Shown in pieces: positions 34,285 through 43,454 of a stretch of DNA of 64,000 nucleotides. The first letter of the stretch is position 1. Each line of letters starts with the position of its first letter. The translations under genes were made by a program, and so were the position numbers. The notes beneath the pieces are model-generated. The model was given only the letters and a program-made list of their open reading frames with translations. It was not told the DNA's origin and did not search any database. Source of the stretch: Alphaproteobacteria bacterium (GTDB taxonomy: Bacteria; Pseudomonadota; Alphaproteobacteria; Rhizobiales; Rhizobiaceae); the NCBI GenBank assembly GCA_018823835.1, contig JAHJHT010000013.1:434001-498000 (forward strand), written 5' to 3'.

Positions 34285-37041
34285 GTGACAACGCACAAAT
34301 CGGATGATGCTTCGATGAAGCCGGCTACGGAAAGCGTCGAAGCGCCGCTCTGGTACGCAATGCCGGTCGAGATGGTCTGCGACACGCTGACGACGCGGGG
34401 CAGCGGCCTCAACGACGAGGAAGTCAGGTCGCGGCTCGAGCGATACGGCCAGAACCGCCTGCCGACGGCCCCGCGCATCCATCCTCTGCTGCGCTTCCTA
34501 GCCCAGTTCAACAACGCGCTGATCTATTTTCTCCTGGCGGCCGGCGTCGTAGCAGCAGTGCTCGGGCATCTCGTCGACGGCGCAGTGATCGTCGCGGTCG
34601 TGCTCATCAACGCGATCGTCGGGTTCATCCAGGAGGGCAAGGCAGAATCGGCCCTCGACGCCATCCGAGACATGATTGCGCCGATGGCCACCGTGATGCG
34701 CGGCGGCAGGCGACACGTCGTCAACGCGCGCGATATCGTGCCTGGCGACATCGTGCTGCTTGAGGCGGGCGACAAGGTGCCGGCCGACATCCGGCTGATC
34801 CGGGCGCGCGGACTGCTGGTGGACGAGGCCATCCTGACCGGCGAATCCGTGCCGGCCGAGAAGCGGGAACAGCCCGTCCTGGAGACCTCGCTGCTCGGCG
34901 ATCGTGCCTGCATGCTCTATTCCGGCACGTTGGTCGCCACCGGCCAGGCTGCCGGCGTCGCGGTTGCAACGGGCGCCGCGACCGAGATCGGCGCCATCTC
35001 GACCATGATCGGGCAGGTCCGGGAGATGGCGACGCCGCTCCTGCAGCAGATCAACCGCTTCGGCCGCATGTTCAGCTGGTTCGCGCTTGCGGTCGCGGTG
35101 CTGCTCTTCGCCTTTGCGATCCTGGTGCGCGGCTATAACTGGGTCGACGCGCTGATGGTGGTCGTGGCGCTCGCCGTCGGGGCCATTCCTGAGGGCCTGC
35201 CCGCCGTCATCACCATCACGCTGGCGATCGGCGTGCAGCGCATGGCCGCCCGCAACGCGGTGGTTCGGCGGCTTCCCGCCGTCGAGACGCTCGGCGCCAC
35301 GTCGGTCATCTGCTCCGACAAGACGGGCACGCTGACCCGCAACGAGATGACGGCGTGCCGGGTCGTGACGTCGGGTGCTTCGGTCTTGGTCACAGGCGGC
35401 GGCTATGAACCGGTCGGGGCCATCAGCGATGAATCGGGCGAGCCGACGCAGCCCGACCCGGTGCGCGAGGCGCTGATCCGCGCGGCACTGCTTTGCAACG
35501 ATGCCCAGCTTGCCGAGCATGACGGTCGCTGGCGCACAACCGGGGACCCGATGGAGGGCGCGCTGGTGACGCTCGCCGTGAAGGCCGGTTTCGACCCTGA
35601 AGAAGAGCGGCGGCTATGGCAGCGCCTAGACGAGATCCCGTTCGACGCGCTCCATCGCTTCATGGCGACACTCCACCATGGCCCGGACGACCAAAGGCGC
35701 ATCTTCGTCAAGGGCGCACCCGAGAAGGTGCTGGCCATGTGCTCGACGCAGGCCGGCGCCGCGGCGGCATCGCCCGTCGACGAGACCTATTGGCCCGAGC
35801 GCATCGCGGCGGCTGCAGCCAATGGCGAGCGCGTGCTCGGTTTCGCGGCAATGCCTGCCGGCGAGGACCTTGCCGACCTGAGCTTTGACGCGCTGGAGGA
35901 GGGGCTGGTATTCCTCGGCGTCGTTGGCTTCATCGACCCGCCGCGCGAGGAGGCGGTCGCGGCGATCGCTGAATGCCGCTCGGCCGGCATCGCGGTCAAG
36001 ATGATCACCGGCGACCACAACGGCACGGCGGTGGCGATCGCGCGGCAGCTTGCCATCGCCGACGATCCCCATGCCATGGACGGCGCCGAGCTGGAAGGCC
36101 TGTCGGACGCACAATTGCGCGACGTCGTCGAGAGGACGAGCGTGTTTTCGCGCGCCAGCCCGGCGCACAAGCTGCGCATCGTGCGCGCACTGCAGGCCAA
36201 CGGCCATGTCGTCGCCATGACAGGCGACGGCGTCAACGACGCGCCCTCGCTCAAGCAGGCCGATATCGGTATCGCCATGGGGCGCAAGGGAACCGAGGCC
36301 GCCAAGGAAGCGGCCGGCATGGTGCTGGTCGACGACAATTTCGCCTCCATCGTCGCGGCCGTGCACGAGGGGCGTACCGTCTACGACAACATCCGAAAGG
36401 TAATCGGCTGGACGCTGCCGACCAATGGCGGCGAGACGCTCTGCATCGTGGTTGCCCTGGCTCTCGGCATCGCGCTGCCGATGACGCCTGTGCAGATCCT
36501 GTGGATCAACATGATTACCGCCATGACGCTCGGGCTGGCGCTCGCCTTCGAGCCGGCCGAGCCGAACGTCATGCAGCGGCCGCCGCGCAGCCGCGTCGCG
36601 CCGCTCCTGCCGGGCTTCCTTGTCTGGCGCGTCGCCCTGGTGTCGGTGCTGTTTACCATCGGGGTCTTCGGCATGCTGGAATACGCGTTGCAGCGCGGTC
36701 TTGGCGAGGCCGCTTCCCGTACCATCGTGGTCAACACGCTGGTGGTGATGGAAATCTTCTATCTCTTCAATGTCCGCTACCTGCACATGACGTCGTTCAG
36801 CCTGCGCGGGCTTATGGGAACGCGGGCCGTCCTGATCACCGTTTCCATCGTTGCCGCGGCACAGGTCCTCTTCACCTATGCCCCCTTCATGCACCGCCTG
36901 TTCGGCAGTGCCGCGATCTCGCTGCAGGATGGCGCGCTTATCGTCGCGGCGGGCATCATCCTGATGGTCGTGCTGGAACTGGAGAAGTCGCTGATGCGCC
37001 GCCTCGGCAAGGCCATCGGCAGCTATCGACAGCATAGCTGA
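34285..37041 (+). CDS. P2-type cation-transporting ATPase
   Basis: The product is 918 residues starting at a GTG (ATG 34315 is an alternative). It has a cation-ATPase N-terminal domain, actuator loop TGES (185-188), membrane motif PEGLP (302-306), phosphorylation site DKTGT (345-349), and hinge GDGVNDAP near residue 647, with ten predicted membrane helices. PEGLP and the absence of metal-binding domains place it with P2-type (calcium/sodium-potassium-like) pumps. The ion is not certain; calcium or magnesium are candidates. It follows a FixK-site-driven Usp gene, an association seen in other stress islands. Confidence 0.93.
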   Translation: MTTHKSDDASMKPATESVEAPLWYAMPVEMVCDTLTTRGSGLNDEEVRSRLERYGQNRLPTAPRIHPLLRFLAQFNNALIYFLLAAGVVAAVLGHLVDGAVIVAVVLINAIVGFIQEGKAESALDAIRDMIAPMATVMRGGRRHVVNARDIVPGDIVLLEAGDKVPADIRLIRARGLLVDEAILTGESVPAEKREQPVLETSLLGDRACMLYSGTLVATGQAAGVAVATGAATEIGAISTMIGQVREMATPLLQQINRFGRMFSWFALAVAVLLFAFAILVRGYNWVDALMVVVALAVGAIPEGLPAVITITLAIGVQRMAARNAVVRRLPAVETLGATSVICSDKTGTLTRNEMTACRVVTSGASVLVTGGGYEPVGAISDESGEPTQPDPVREALIRAALLCNDAQLAEHDGRWRTTGDPMEGALVTLAVKAGFDPEEERRLWQRLDEIPFDALHRFMATLHHGPDDQRRIFVKGAPEKVLAMCSTQAGAAAASPVDETYWPERIAAAAANGERVLGFAAMPAGEDLADLSFDALEEGLVFLGVVGFIDPPREEAVAAIAECRSAGIAVKMITGDHNGTAVAIARQLAIADDPHAMDGAELEGLSDAQLRDVVERTSVFSRASPAHKLRIVRALQANGHVVAMTGDGVNDAPSLKQADIGIAMGRKGTEAAKEAAGMVLVDDNFASIVAAVHEGRTVYDNIRKVIGWTLPTNGGETLCIVVALALGIALPMTPVQILWINMITAMTLGLALAFEPAEPNVMQRPPRSRVAPLLPGFLVWRVALVSVLFTIGVFGMLEYALQRGLGEAASRTIVVNTLVVMEIFYLFNVRYLHMTSFSLRGLMGTRAVLITVSIVAAAQVLFTYAPFMHRLFGSAAISLQDGALIVAAGIILMVVLELEKSLMRRLGKAIGSYRQHS

Positions 37042-37095
37042 ACTGCCGCGCCGCCGGCCGCCGCTCCGCGATGGGAGAGGCGGCGAGAGCCAGCG

Positions 37096-40000
37096 TCAGG
37101 TCCTGAGCACCCGGTAGATCGCCGGGATAACCAGCACGGTCAGCAGCGTCGAGGACGCCAGACCGAAGAGCAGCGAGATCGCCAGGCCCTGGAAGATCGG
37201 GTCCGTCAGGATGACGGCCGCGCCGATCATCGCGGCCAGGGCCGTCAGCAGGATCGGCTTGAAGCGGATCGAGCCCGCCTCGATGAGGATCTCGGTCAGC
37301 GTGCGGCCTTCCGAATCGGCATGGCGGATGAAGTCGACCAGCAGGATCGAGTTGCGCACGATGATGCCCGCAAGCGCGATGAAGCCGATCATCGACGTCG
37401 CCGAGAACGGCGCGCCGAACAGCCAGTGGCCGCCCAGTATGCCGATGAAGGTCAGCGGGATCGGCGTCAGGATGACCAGCGGCACCTTGAACGAGCCAAA
37501 CTGCGCCACAACCAGGATGTAGATGCCGAGCAGGGCGACGATGAAGGCAGCGCCCATGTCGCGGAACGTCACCCAGGTGACTTCCCACTCGCCGTCCCAC
37601 AACAGCGTCGGCGTACTCTCGTCGGTCGGCTGGCCGTGCAACGACACGACCGGCTTCTCCAGTCCGGTCCAGTCCTGCGCGTCGATCGCCTCCTGAACGG
37701 CGAGCATGCCGTAAAGCGGGGCTTCGAAGGAGCCGGCGAGTTCGGCGGTGACCATCTCGGCGGCGCGCCCGTTGTGGCGGAAGACCGGGAAGGAGCTCTG
37801 CTCCTCGCCGAGCTTCACCACGTCGCCAAGTTCTACGACGCTGCGGTCGCCCGGCAGCACGTTGGCGGGAATCGGCGTCGTCAGGAAACGCTCGTCGAGC
37901 GTGCGCTGGCCCTTCGACCGCTCGATGCGGATCGGGATCGGCTGACGGCCTTCGCCGCGGTGCGAATAGCCGACCGTCGTGCCGCCGCTCAGGATGGCGA
38001 TGGTGTCGAAGACGTCGCCTTCCTCTACGCGGAAGAACTCCAGGTCGTCGGTCGAGATCGTCGTGCGCAGCCGGCGCGCGGCCACACCATAGGAATTGTC
38101 GATGTCGACGATGAAGGGCACCGAGCGGAAGGCCGCCTCGACCTTCTCGGCCACCTTGCGGCGGGTCTCGCCGTCGGGGGCATAGATCTCGGCGAGCAGC
38201 GTCGCCATGACCGGCGGGCCGGGCGGCGGCTCGACGACTTTTAGGCTGGTGCCGGGCGGAACTGTGATAGCGGCGACCTTCTCGCGAATGTCCAGCGCGA
38301 TCTCGTGGCTCGAGCGCTCGCGCTCGTCCTTCGACAGGAGGTTGATCGCGACGTCACCCTGTTGCGGCTCCGTGCGGTAGAAGGAGTGGCGCACCAGGCC
38401 GTTGAAGTTGAAGGGTTCGGCCGCGCCTGCATGCGTCTGCACCGAGCGGACCTCTTCCAGACCGAGCACCATGCGTGCGACGTCCTGCGCCACCGCGTCC
38501 GTCGCCTCGACGGACGAGCCTTCCGGCAGGTCGATCGTCACCGAGAGCTCCGACTTGTTGTCGAAGGGCAGCAGCTTCACCGTGACATGCTTGGTGTAGA
38601 ACAGCGACAGCGAGGCCAGCGTCAGCACGCCGACGACGATCAGGAACAGCCAGCTCGCCTTCTTGGACGCAAGGATCGGCCGCGCGACGGCGGCGTAGGC
38701 GCGGCCGAGCGCGCCGCCCTCGCTGTGGCCGTCATGCGCATGGACCGGCGCCTTGCCGGCGATCTTCAGCATCAGCCAGGGCGTCACCATGACGGCGACG
38801 AAAAAGGAAAAGATCATCGCCGCCGAGGCATTGGCGGGGATCGGGCTCATGTAGGGGCCCATCATGCCCGACACGAAGAGCATCGGCAGGAGGGCTGCCA
38901 CCACCGTCAGGGTCGCGACGATGGTCGGGTTGCCGACCTCGGCCACCGCCTCGATGGCCGCCTGCTTGCGGTCGCGGCCGTCGCCCATGCCCCAATGGCG
39001 GGCGATGTTCTCGATCACCACGATGGCGTCGTCGACAAGAATGCCGATGGAAAAGATCAGCGCAAAGAGCGAGACGCGGTTCAGCGTGTAGCCCATGACG
39101 CGAGAGGCAAACAGCGTCAGCAGGATGGTGACCGGGATGACCACGGCGACCACCATCGCCTCGCGCCGGCCGATCGCCACCCAGACCAGCAGGATGATGG
39201 AAACGGTGGCGAGACCGAGGTGGTAGAGGAGCTCGTTGGCCTTTTCGTTGGCCGTCTCACCGTAGTCGCGCGTCACCTCGACCGTGATGTCGTGCGGGAT
39301 CAGCGGGCCTTCGAGCTGGTCCACCCGGTGCAGGATCGCTTCCGCCACCATGACCGCATTGGAGCCGGCGCGCTTGGCGATGGCGAGCGTCACGGCAGGT
39401 GCCCGCTCGATCGTGTCGCCCTCGCGCCTGACGCTTGAGACCAGCGCATCGCTGGTGTCGGTCACGAAGTCTACGGTGGCGACGTCGCGCACATAGACCG
39501 GCCGGCCGTCGCGTGAGGTGAGCAGCAGATTGCCGATCTCGGCCGGCGAGCGCAGCGTTTCGCCGGCGACGAGCACGACCTGCTCGCCCTGGTCGCGGAC
39601 GCGGCCGGCCGGGAAGGCGCGGTTGGCGCCCTGAACCTTGCCGGCGAGTTGCTGCAGCGTCACGCCAAACAGCGCAAGCCTGGCCGGGTCGGGCTCGATG
39701 CGGATCATCTCAGTTGTCTCGCCGACCAGGTAGGTCAGGCCGACATTGTCGATCTTGGTCATCTCCGAGCGGAGTTCGCGGGCGATGCGGGTGAGGTCGT
39801 TGGCGCTGATACGGCTGGCTGCCTCCGGCGTCGGCGACAGCGTCAGCGAGACGATGGCGACGTCGTCGATGCCGCGCGCCACGATCATCGGCTCGGGCAC
39901 GCCGACCGGGATCGCGTCCATGTTGGCGCGCACCTTGTCGTGCACGCGCAGAACCGCTGAGTCGGCCGATGTGCCGACGAGGAAGCGCGCGGTGACCAGA

Positions 40001-40296
40001 ACGCCGTCGTCCTGCGTCTGCGAATAGACGTGCTCGACGCCGTCAATGCCCTTGACGATGGTTTCCAGCGGTTCGGTGATCAGCTTGACGGCATCCTCGG
40101 CCTTCAGCCCGTCGGCGCGGACGCGGATGTCGACCATGGGTACCGAGATCTGCGGCTCTTCCTCGCGCGGCAGGGTCATCAGCGCGATCAGCCCGAAAGC
40201 GAAAGCAGCGATCAGCAGCAGCGGGGTGAGGGGCGAGGCGATGAAGGCGCGCGTGAGGTTGCCCGCGATGCCGAGGCCTGAGGATGCAGTTTTCAC
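37096..40296 (-). CDS. RND efflux pump permease (AcrB/HAE-like)
   Basis: The product is 1066 residues with the two-fold RND layout: a first membrane helix (about 23-41), large periplasmic loops and two blocks of helices. Helix 4 carries the proton-relay Asp pair in ILVDDAIVVIEN. It is the inner-membrane, proton-driven part of a tripartite pump. Its start overlaps the adaptor gene stop (40293-40296). The operon with the adaptor and DUF2892 protein lies next to sulfide oxidation genes, so the cargo could relate to sulfur stress, but this is not shown. No outer-membrane channel gene is nearby. Confidence 0.94.
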   Translation of the reverse strand: MKTASSGLGIAGNLTRAFIASPLTPLLLIAAFAFGLIALMTLPREEEPQISVPMVDIRVRADGLKAEDAVKLITEPLETIVKGIDGVEHVYSQTQDDGVLVTARFLVGTSADSAVLRVHDKVRANMDAIPVGVPEPMIVARGIDDVAIVSLTLSPTPEAASRISANDLTRIARELRSEMTKIDNVGLTYLVGETTEMIRIEPDPARLALFGVTLQQLAGKVQGANRAFPAGRVRDQGEQVVLVAGETLRSPAEIGNLLLTSRDGRPVYVRDVATVDFVTDTSDALVSSVRREGDTIERAPAVTLAIAKRAGSNAVMVAEAILHRVDQLEGPLIPHDITVEVTRDYGETANEKANELLYHLGLATVSIILLVWVAIGRREAMVVAVVIPVTILLTLFASRVMGYTLNRVSLFALIFSIGILVDDAIVVIENIARHWGMGDGRDRKQAAIEAVAEVGNPTIVATLTVVAALLPMLFVSGMMGPYMSPIPANASAAMIFSFFVAVMVTPWLMLKIAGKAPVHAHDGHSEGGALGRAYAAVARPILASKKASWLFLIVVGVLTLASLSLFYTKHVTVKLLPFDNKSELSVTIDLPEGSSVEATDAVAQDVARMVLGLEEVRSVQTHAGAAEPFNFNGLVRHSFYRTEPQQGDVAINLLSKDERERSSHEIALDIREKVAAITVPPGTSLKVVEPPPGPPVMATLLAEIYAPDGETRRKVAEKVEAAFRSVPFIVDIDNSYGVAARRLRTTISTDDLEFFRVEEGDVFDTIAILSGGTTVGYSHRGEGRQPIPIRIERSKGQRTLDERFLTTPIPANVLPGDRSVVELGDVVKLGEEQSSFPVFRHNGRAAEMVTAELAGSFEAPLYGMLAVQEAIDAQDWTGLEKPVVSLHGQPTDESTPTLLWDGEWEVTWVTFRDMGAAFIVALLGIYILVVAQFGSFKVPLVILTPIPLTFIGILGGHWLFGAPFSATSMIGFIALAGIIVRNSILLVDFIRHADSEGRTLTEILIEAGSIRFKPILLTALAAMIGAAVILTDPIFQGLAISLLFGLASSTLLTVLVIPAIYRVLRT

Positions 40297-41255
40297 GGCG
40301 TAACCACGACGTCGCCGGCCGAAAGCCCGGTGAGAACCTCGACGAATGTTGCGCCGTCGCGCTCTACGGCTTCTCCAAGCACGACTGCCCGCTGCACTTC
40401 GGCACCGGCCTCCGAGACGGTGACGAAATCGATGCCCGAGCGGATCGACAGCGCGCCCTCGGGCACGATAAGCGCCTCGCGCTCGCCAACCGGCACCTCG
40501 ACCAGGATGCGCGCATCGACGAAATCGCTGTCGAGTTCGACAACCTCTACGTCGGCGATGACGCGGCCGTTTTCGATCTGCGGATAGATCTTCACCAGCT
40601 TGCCGGTCGATTCGCTGCCGCCCGAGGTGATGCGGATCGAGGCGCCTTCCTTCAGCATCTGGCCGTGCCGTTCCGGGATGGAAAGGCGCAGGAAGAAGCC
40701 GCCGCTGCCGATATTGGCAACCGGCTCACCCGGCATGATCACGGCATCGCGCGTCAGCGGTACGGTCAAAACGCGACCGTCGGCCGGGGCCAGGACCTCG
40801 CCCTCGGACTGCTGCTGGACGACGACCTCGCGCTCGGCCTCCACGGCGCCGATCTGGTTGCGCGCCACTTCGACGTCGGTCTGCAACTGGTCGAGGCGCT
40901 GGCTGGTGACGACGCCCTTGTCGACCAGCGTCTGGCCGCGCTTCAACTCGATCTCGGCGCGATCGAGCTGCGCCTGGAGGGAGCGCAGTTGCGCGTTGAG
41001 AGCGGCGATCTGGAAAACCAACTTGTCGTCCCGCACGAGTCCGATCTTCTCGCCGGCCGTCACAAGGTCGCCGGCGGCGACCTTGAGTTCGACCAGCGTG
41101 CCGCCGATGCGGGCACGCGCCGGCACGAGATCATGCGCGGCAACGCGCCCGTAGACGGCTTTCCACTCGGTAATGGCCGTCGGCTTGAGCGTCAGCGTCC
41201 CGGCCATGGCTGGCCAGGAAGCGCCGACGAGTGCTGCCAGGATCAGTGCGCGCAT
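40293..41255 (-). CDS. RND periplasmic adaptor (membrane fusion protein)
   Basis: The ATG at 41255 gives 320 residues with a signal peptide (about 1-18, ending AMA); upstream in-frame residues have no start signal. It has a lipoyl-like domain, a short helical hairpin (about 80-130, AALNAQLRSLQAQLDRAEIEL) and beta-barrel domains. It joins the RND permease to an outer-membrane channel. There is no lipobox cysteine, so it is probably soluble periplasmic. It begins eight bases after the DUF2892 gene. Confidence 0.9.
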   Translation of the reverse strand: MRALILAALVGASWPAMAGTLTLKPTAITEWKAVYGRVAAHDLVPARARIGGTLVELKVAAGDLVTAGEKIGLVRDDKLVFQIAALNAQLRSLQAQLDRAEIELKRGQTLVDKGVVTSQRLDQLQTDVEVARNQIGAVEAEREVVVQQQSEGEVLAPADGRVLTVPLTRDAVIMPGEPVANIGSGGFFLRLSIPERHGQMLKEGASIRITSGGSESTGKLVKIYPQIENGRVIADVEVVELDSDFVDARILVEVPVGEREALIVPEGALSIRSGIDFVTVSEAGAEVQRAVVLGEAVERDGATFVEVLTGLSAGDVVVTP

Positions 41256-41263
41256 GAAGCCGG

Positions 41264-41473
41264 TCACTGCGCCCCGAAGGCGCAGCCCGGCTTGACGCCG
41301 AACATCTTGAACACGGAAGCTGCGGGGCAGAAGCCGGTGAAGGCCGACTGCAGCAGGTTCGCGCCGATGAAGACGGTGAACCAGACGAACAGCGGCGAAA
41401 CCCACGCCGTCAGTGCGACTGACAGAAGGATCATGACGCCGGCGAAGGCGAGAACGGAACGGTCGAGGGTCAT
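41264..41473 (-). CDS. DUF2892 small membrane protein
   Basis: ATG 41473 has GGAG six bases upstream; the product is 69 residues. Two membrane segments (about 8-25 and 29-48) are followed by FCPAASVFKMFGVKPGC, the cysteine-containing C-terminus typical of DUF2892 (YgaP-membrane-domain-like) proteins found in sulfide and rhodanese gene clusters. It is the first gene of the RND operon. A perfect GAATAT-N4-ATATTC palindrome stands 15 bases upstream of its ATG. Confidence 0.88.
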   Translation of the reverse strand: MTLDRSVLAFAGVMILLSVALTAWVSPLFVWFTVFIGANLLQSAFTGFCPAASVFKMFGVKPGCAFGAQ

Positions 41474-41487
41474 TTGTCTCTCCATTT

Positions 41488-41503
41488 GAATATTATGATA
41501 TTC
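41488..41503. promoter_or_regulatory. AT-rich palindrome GAATAT-TATG-ATATTC, candidate SqrR/BigR operator
   Basis: The two 6-base arms are perfect. It lies 15 bases upstream of the DUF2892 ATG, where a bound repressor would block the RND operon promoter. A related AT-rich repeat precedes the ArsR-family gene at 43049-43071. AT-rich operators are known for BigR. Confidence 0.65.
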
Positions 41504-41558
41504 TTATATAGTGGTCTTCACGCATGAGCGCAAGTCCCGGGAGTCGCCGGCGCAAGCG

Positions 41559-42863
41559 TCATTCCGCCGGCTCGGCCTTGTCGCTGATGCGCACGGCCTT
41601 CAGCTTGTCGATGCCCAGCACCTGCATGGCCAGTCGCTCGTAGAAGGGCTCCGACTTGCCGGCACGGATCTTGTGCAGGAAATACTTTTCGAAGCCGATC
41701 TTGGCGGCGTGCACCCATTTGCCCGACGACGACCAGTTGACGTTGCGCGGCGGAATCTGCGGCTGCGCCACAAAGGCGATGCCGGAATCGCCGAAGTCGG
41801 CAAGGCAGACCGCGTTCCAGGTGCCTTCAGCATCCGGCTGGCCGCCGGAAATCAGCTTGTCGATGTTATGCGCCGTGGCGGTCACCATGGATTCGATCAT
41901 GAAGCCCGTCTTCGGCACGCCGACCGGAACCGGCGTCTTGCCGACTGGCGGAATGGCGACGCAGACGCCGACGCCAAAGACCTCCGGAAAGGTCGGGTTG
42001 CGCTGGTGCTTGTCGACAAGGATGAAGCCGCGCGGATTGGTCAGGCCCTCGATGCCGTGCACGGCGGCGACGCCCCGGAAGGCCGGCAGCATCATCGAGA
42101 AGACCTGCGGCACATCGTGCACGGTCTTGACCGAGCCGTCCTCCGCGATCTCGGAGACCGTCATCTTGTCCGCCTCGACGGCGTCGACCCGGGCGTTGCA
42201 GATCCACTTGATGTGATGCTGGCGCAACTCGCTCTCGAGCAGGCCCTTTGTGTCGCCGACCCCGTCGAGGCCGAGATGGCCGACATAGGGCTCGGAGGTG
42301 ACGAAGGTCATCGGCACCTTGTCGCGAACCTTCGCGTCGCGCAGTGCCTTGTCGAGGATGAAGGCGAATTCATAGGCCGGGCCAAAGCAGGAAGCTCCCT
42401 GGACGGCGCCGATCACCACCGGGCCCGGATTGGCAACCAGCCTGTCGAAGGCCTGCTTGGCGTCGACGGCATGGTCGACATGGCAGACCGAATGCGTGTG
42501 GTGCTCGGGGCCAAAACCCTTGATCTCGTCGAAGGCGAGTTCCGGCCCGGTCGCGATGACCAGGTAGTCGTAGCCGATGGTCTTGCCGTCGTTGAGCTCG
42601 ATGCTGCGCTCCTTGGGCATGACGCGCTTGGCGCCTTGCGCGTGAAGCTCGATGCCGCGCTTTTCGAAGACCTTGGTCAGGTCGACCTCGATCGCCTCGC
42701 GTTCGCGCCAGCCAACCGCCACCCAGGGATTAGACGGGACGAAGGAGTAGCGGTCGCCATTGTTGACCACCGAAACCCTGTGCTGCCTGCCGAGCTTCTC
42801 ACGCAACTCGTAGGCCATGATGGTGCCACCCAAACCGGCACCGAGGACGACGACATCTGCCAT
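41559..42863 (-). CDS. sqr: Sulfide:quinone oxidoreductase, type I
   Basis: ATG 42863 is chosen because the FAD-binding motif VVVLGAGLGG begins at residue 4. The 434-residue product has cysteines at 127 (SVCHVD), 159 (GASCFGP) and 353 (NAVCLAD), the same three positions as the catalytic cysteines of Rhodobacter capsulatus SQR. It would oxidise sulfide at the membrane, pass electrons to quinone and yield polysulfide or persulfide. It lies between the RND operon and the divergent repressor gene. A FixK-like site at 42961 lies about 105 bases upstream. Confidence 0.94.
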   Translation of the reverse strand: MADVVVLGAGLGGTIMAYELREKLGRQHRVSVVNNGDRYSFVPSNPWVAVGWREREAIEVDLTKVFEKRGIELHAQGAKRVMPKERSIELNDGKTIGYDYLVIATGPELAFDEIKGFGPEHHTHSVCHVDHAVDAKQAFDRLVANPGPVVIGAVQGASCFGPAYEFAFILDKALRDAKVRDKVPMTFVTSEPYVGHLGLDGVGDTKGLLESELRQHHIKWICNARVDAVEADKMTVSEIAEDGSVKTVHDVPQVFSMMLPAFRGVAAVHGIEGLTNPRGFILVDKHQRNPTFPEVFGVGVCVAIPPVGKTPVPVGVPKTGFMIESMVTATAHNIDKLISGGQPDAEGTWNAVCLADFGDSGIAFVAQPQIPPRNVNWSSSGKWVHAAKIGFEKYFLHKIRAGKSEPFYERLAMQVLGIDKLKAVRISDKAEPAE

Positions 42864-42960
42864 TTTCTGAACCTCCCGTGGTTCGACGCCTGCGAGGGCG
42901 GACCCGTTGCGGGCTGCTCGCATGGTCGCCTGTTCCTAGTCGAGGGCCGGTCGCGTCTCC

Positions 42961-42974
42961 TTGACGTGCGTCAA
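42961..42974. promoter_or_regulatory. Imperfect FixK/FNR-type site TTGACGTGCGTCAA
   Basis: It is a perfect inverted repeat (TTGAC with GTCAA), with one change in each arm from TTGAT-N4-ATCAA. It is centred about 104 bases before sqr and about the same distance before the repressor gene. Spacing fits a transcript for sqr starting near 42926. Support is moderate. Confidence 0.5.
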
Positions 42975-43048
42975 TCCGGTTCTGGGCGTGAAGAGCGAAG
43001 CGGCAGGATTGACAAAAGCAGGCGAAACGACGACTCTGGTTAGAGTGT

Positions 43049-43071
43049 TATTATATGATAAGATGATAATA
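43049..43071. promoter_or_regulatory. AT-rich inverted repeat at the start of the ArsR-family gene
   Basis: TATTAT and ATAATA form arms 11 bases apart, with an inner TTAT-ATG-ATAA repeat (43051-43061). The block touches the ATG at 43071 and resembles the AT-rich palindrome at 41488. It is a likely autoregulatory operator. Confidence 0.55.
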
Positions 43072-43373
43072 TGCGCAATATGAAATCTGCTGACATCGCG
43101 CCGATGGCGCGCGAGGCGTCGGAACTGCTCGACGCCATGGCCAATGAAAAGCGGCTGATGATCCTGTGCATGCTTCTCGACGGCGAGATCGCGGTCAACG
43201 ACCTTGCCGAGCGGGTTGGCATGAGCCAGTCGGCGCTGTCGCAGCAGCTCGCTAAGCTCAGGGCGCTGAAGCTTGTCGATACGCGGCGCGAGGCGCAGCA
43301 GATCTACTACCGGCTGTCCTCCGCCAACGTCGAGCGCGTGCTCGAAACGCTCTACGGCATCTACTGCGAGTGA
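43071..43373 (+). CDS. sqrR: ArsR-family persulfide-sensing repressor, SqrR/BigR type
   Basis: The product is 100 residues with a winged helix (about 30-82; recognition helix SQSALSQQLAKL). It has exactly two cysteines, Cys33 (MILCML) and Cys99 (IYCE), 66 residues apart. The spacing is the same as in SqrR (41 and 107) and BigR (42 and 108), where persulfides join the two cysteines and release DNA. It would repress sqr and the RND operon until sulfide appears. No ribosome-binding site precedes the ATG, so the message may be leaderless; ATG 43080 is an alternative start. Confidence 0.9.
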   Translation: MRNMKSADIAPMAREASELLDAMANEKRLMILCMLLDGEIAVNDLAERVGMSQSALSQQLAKLRALKLVDTRREAQQIYYRLSSANVERVLETLYGIYCE

Positions 43374-43454
43374 GCGGGCAGGGCGCTTGGCCTGTTTGGG
43401 CGTTGGCGCGCGGCATGCTTTGATTTCGCTGCGTTGCCTTGTAAAAGGGCGCCC

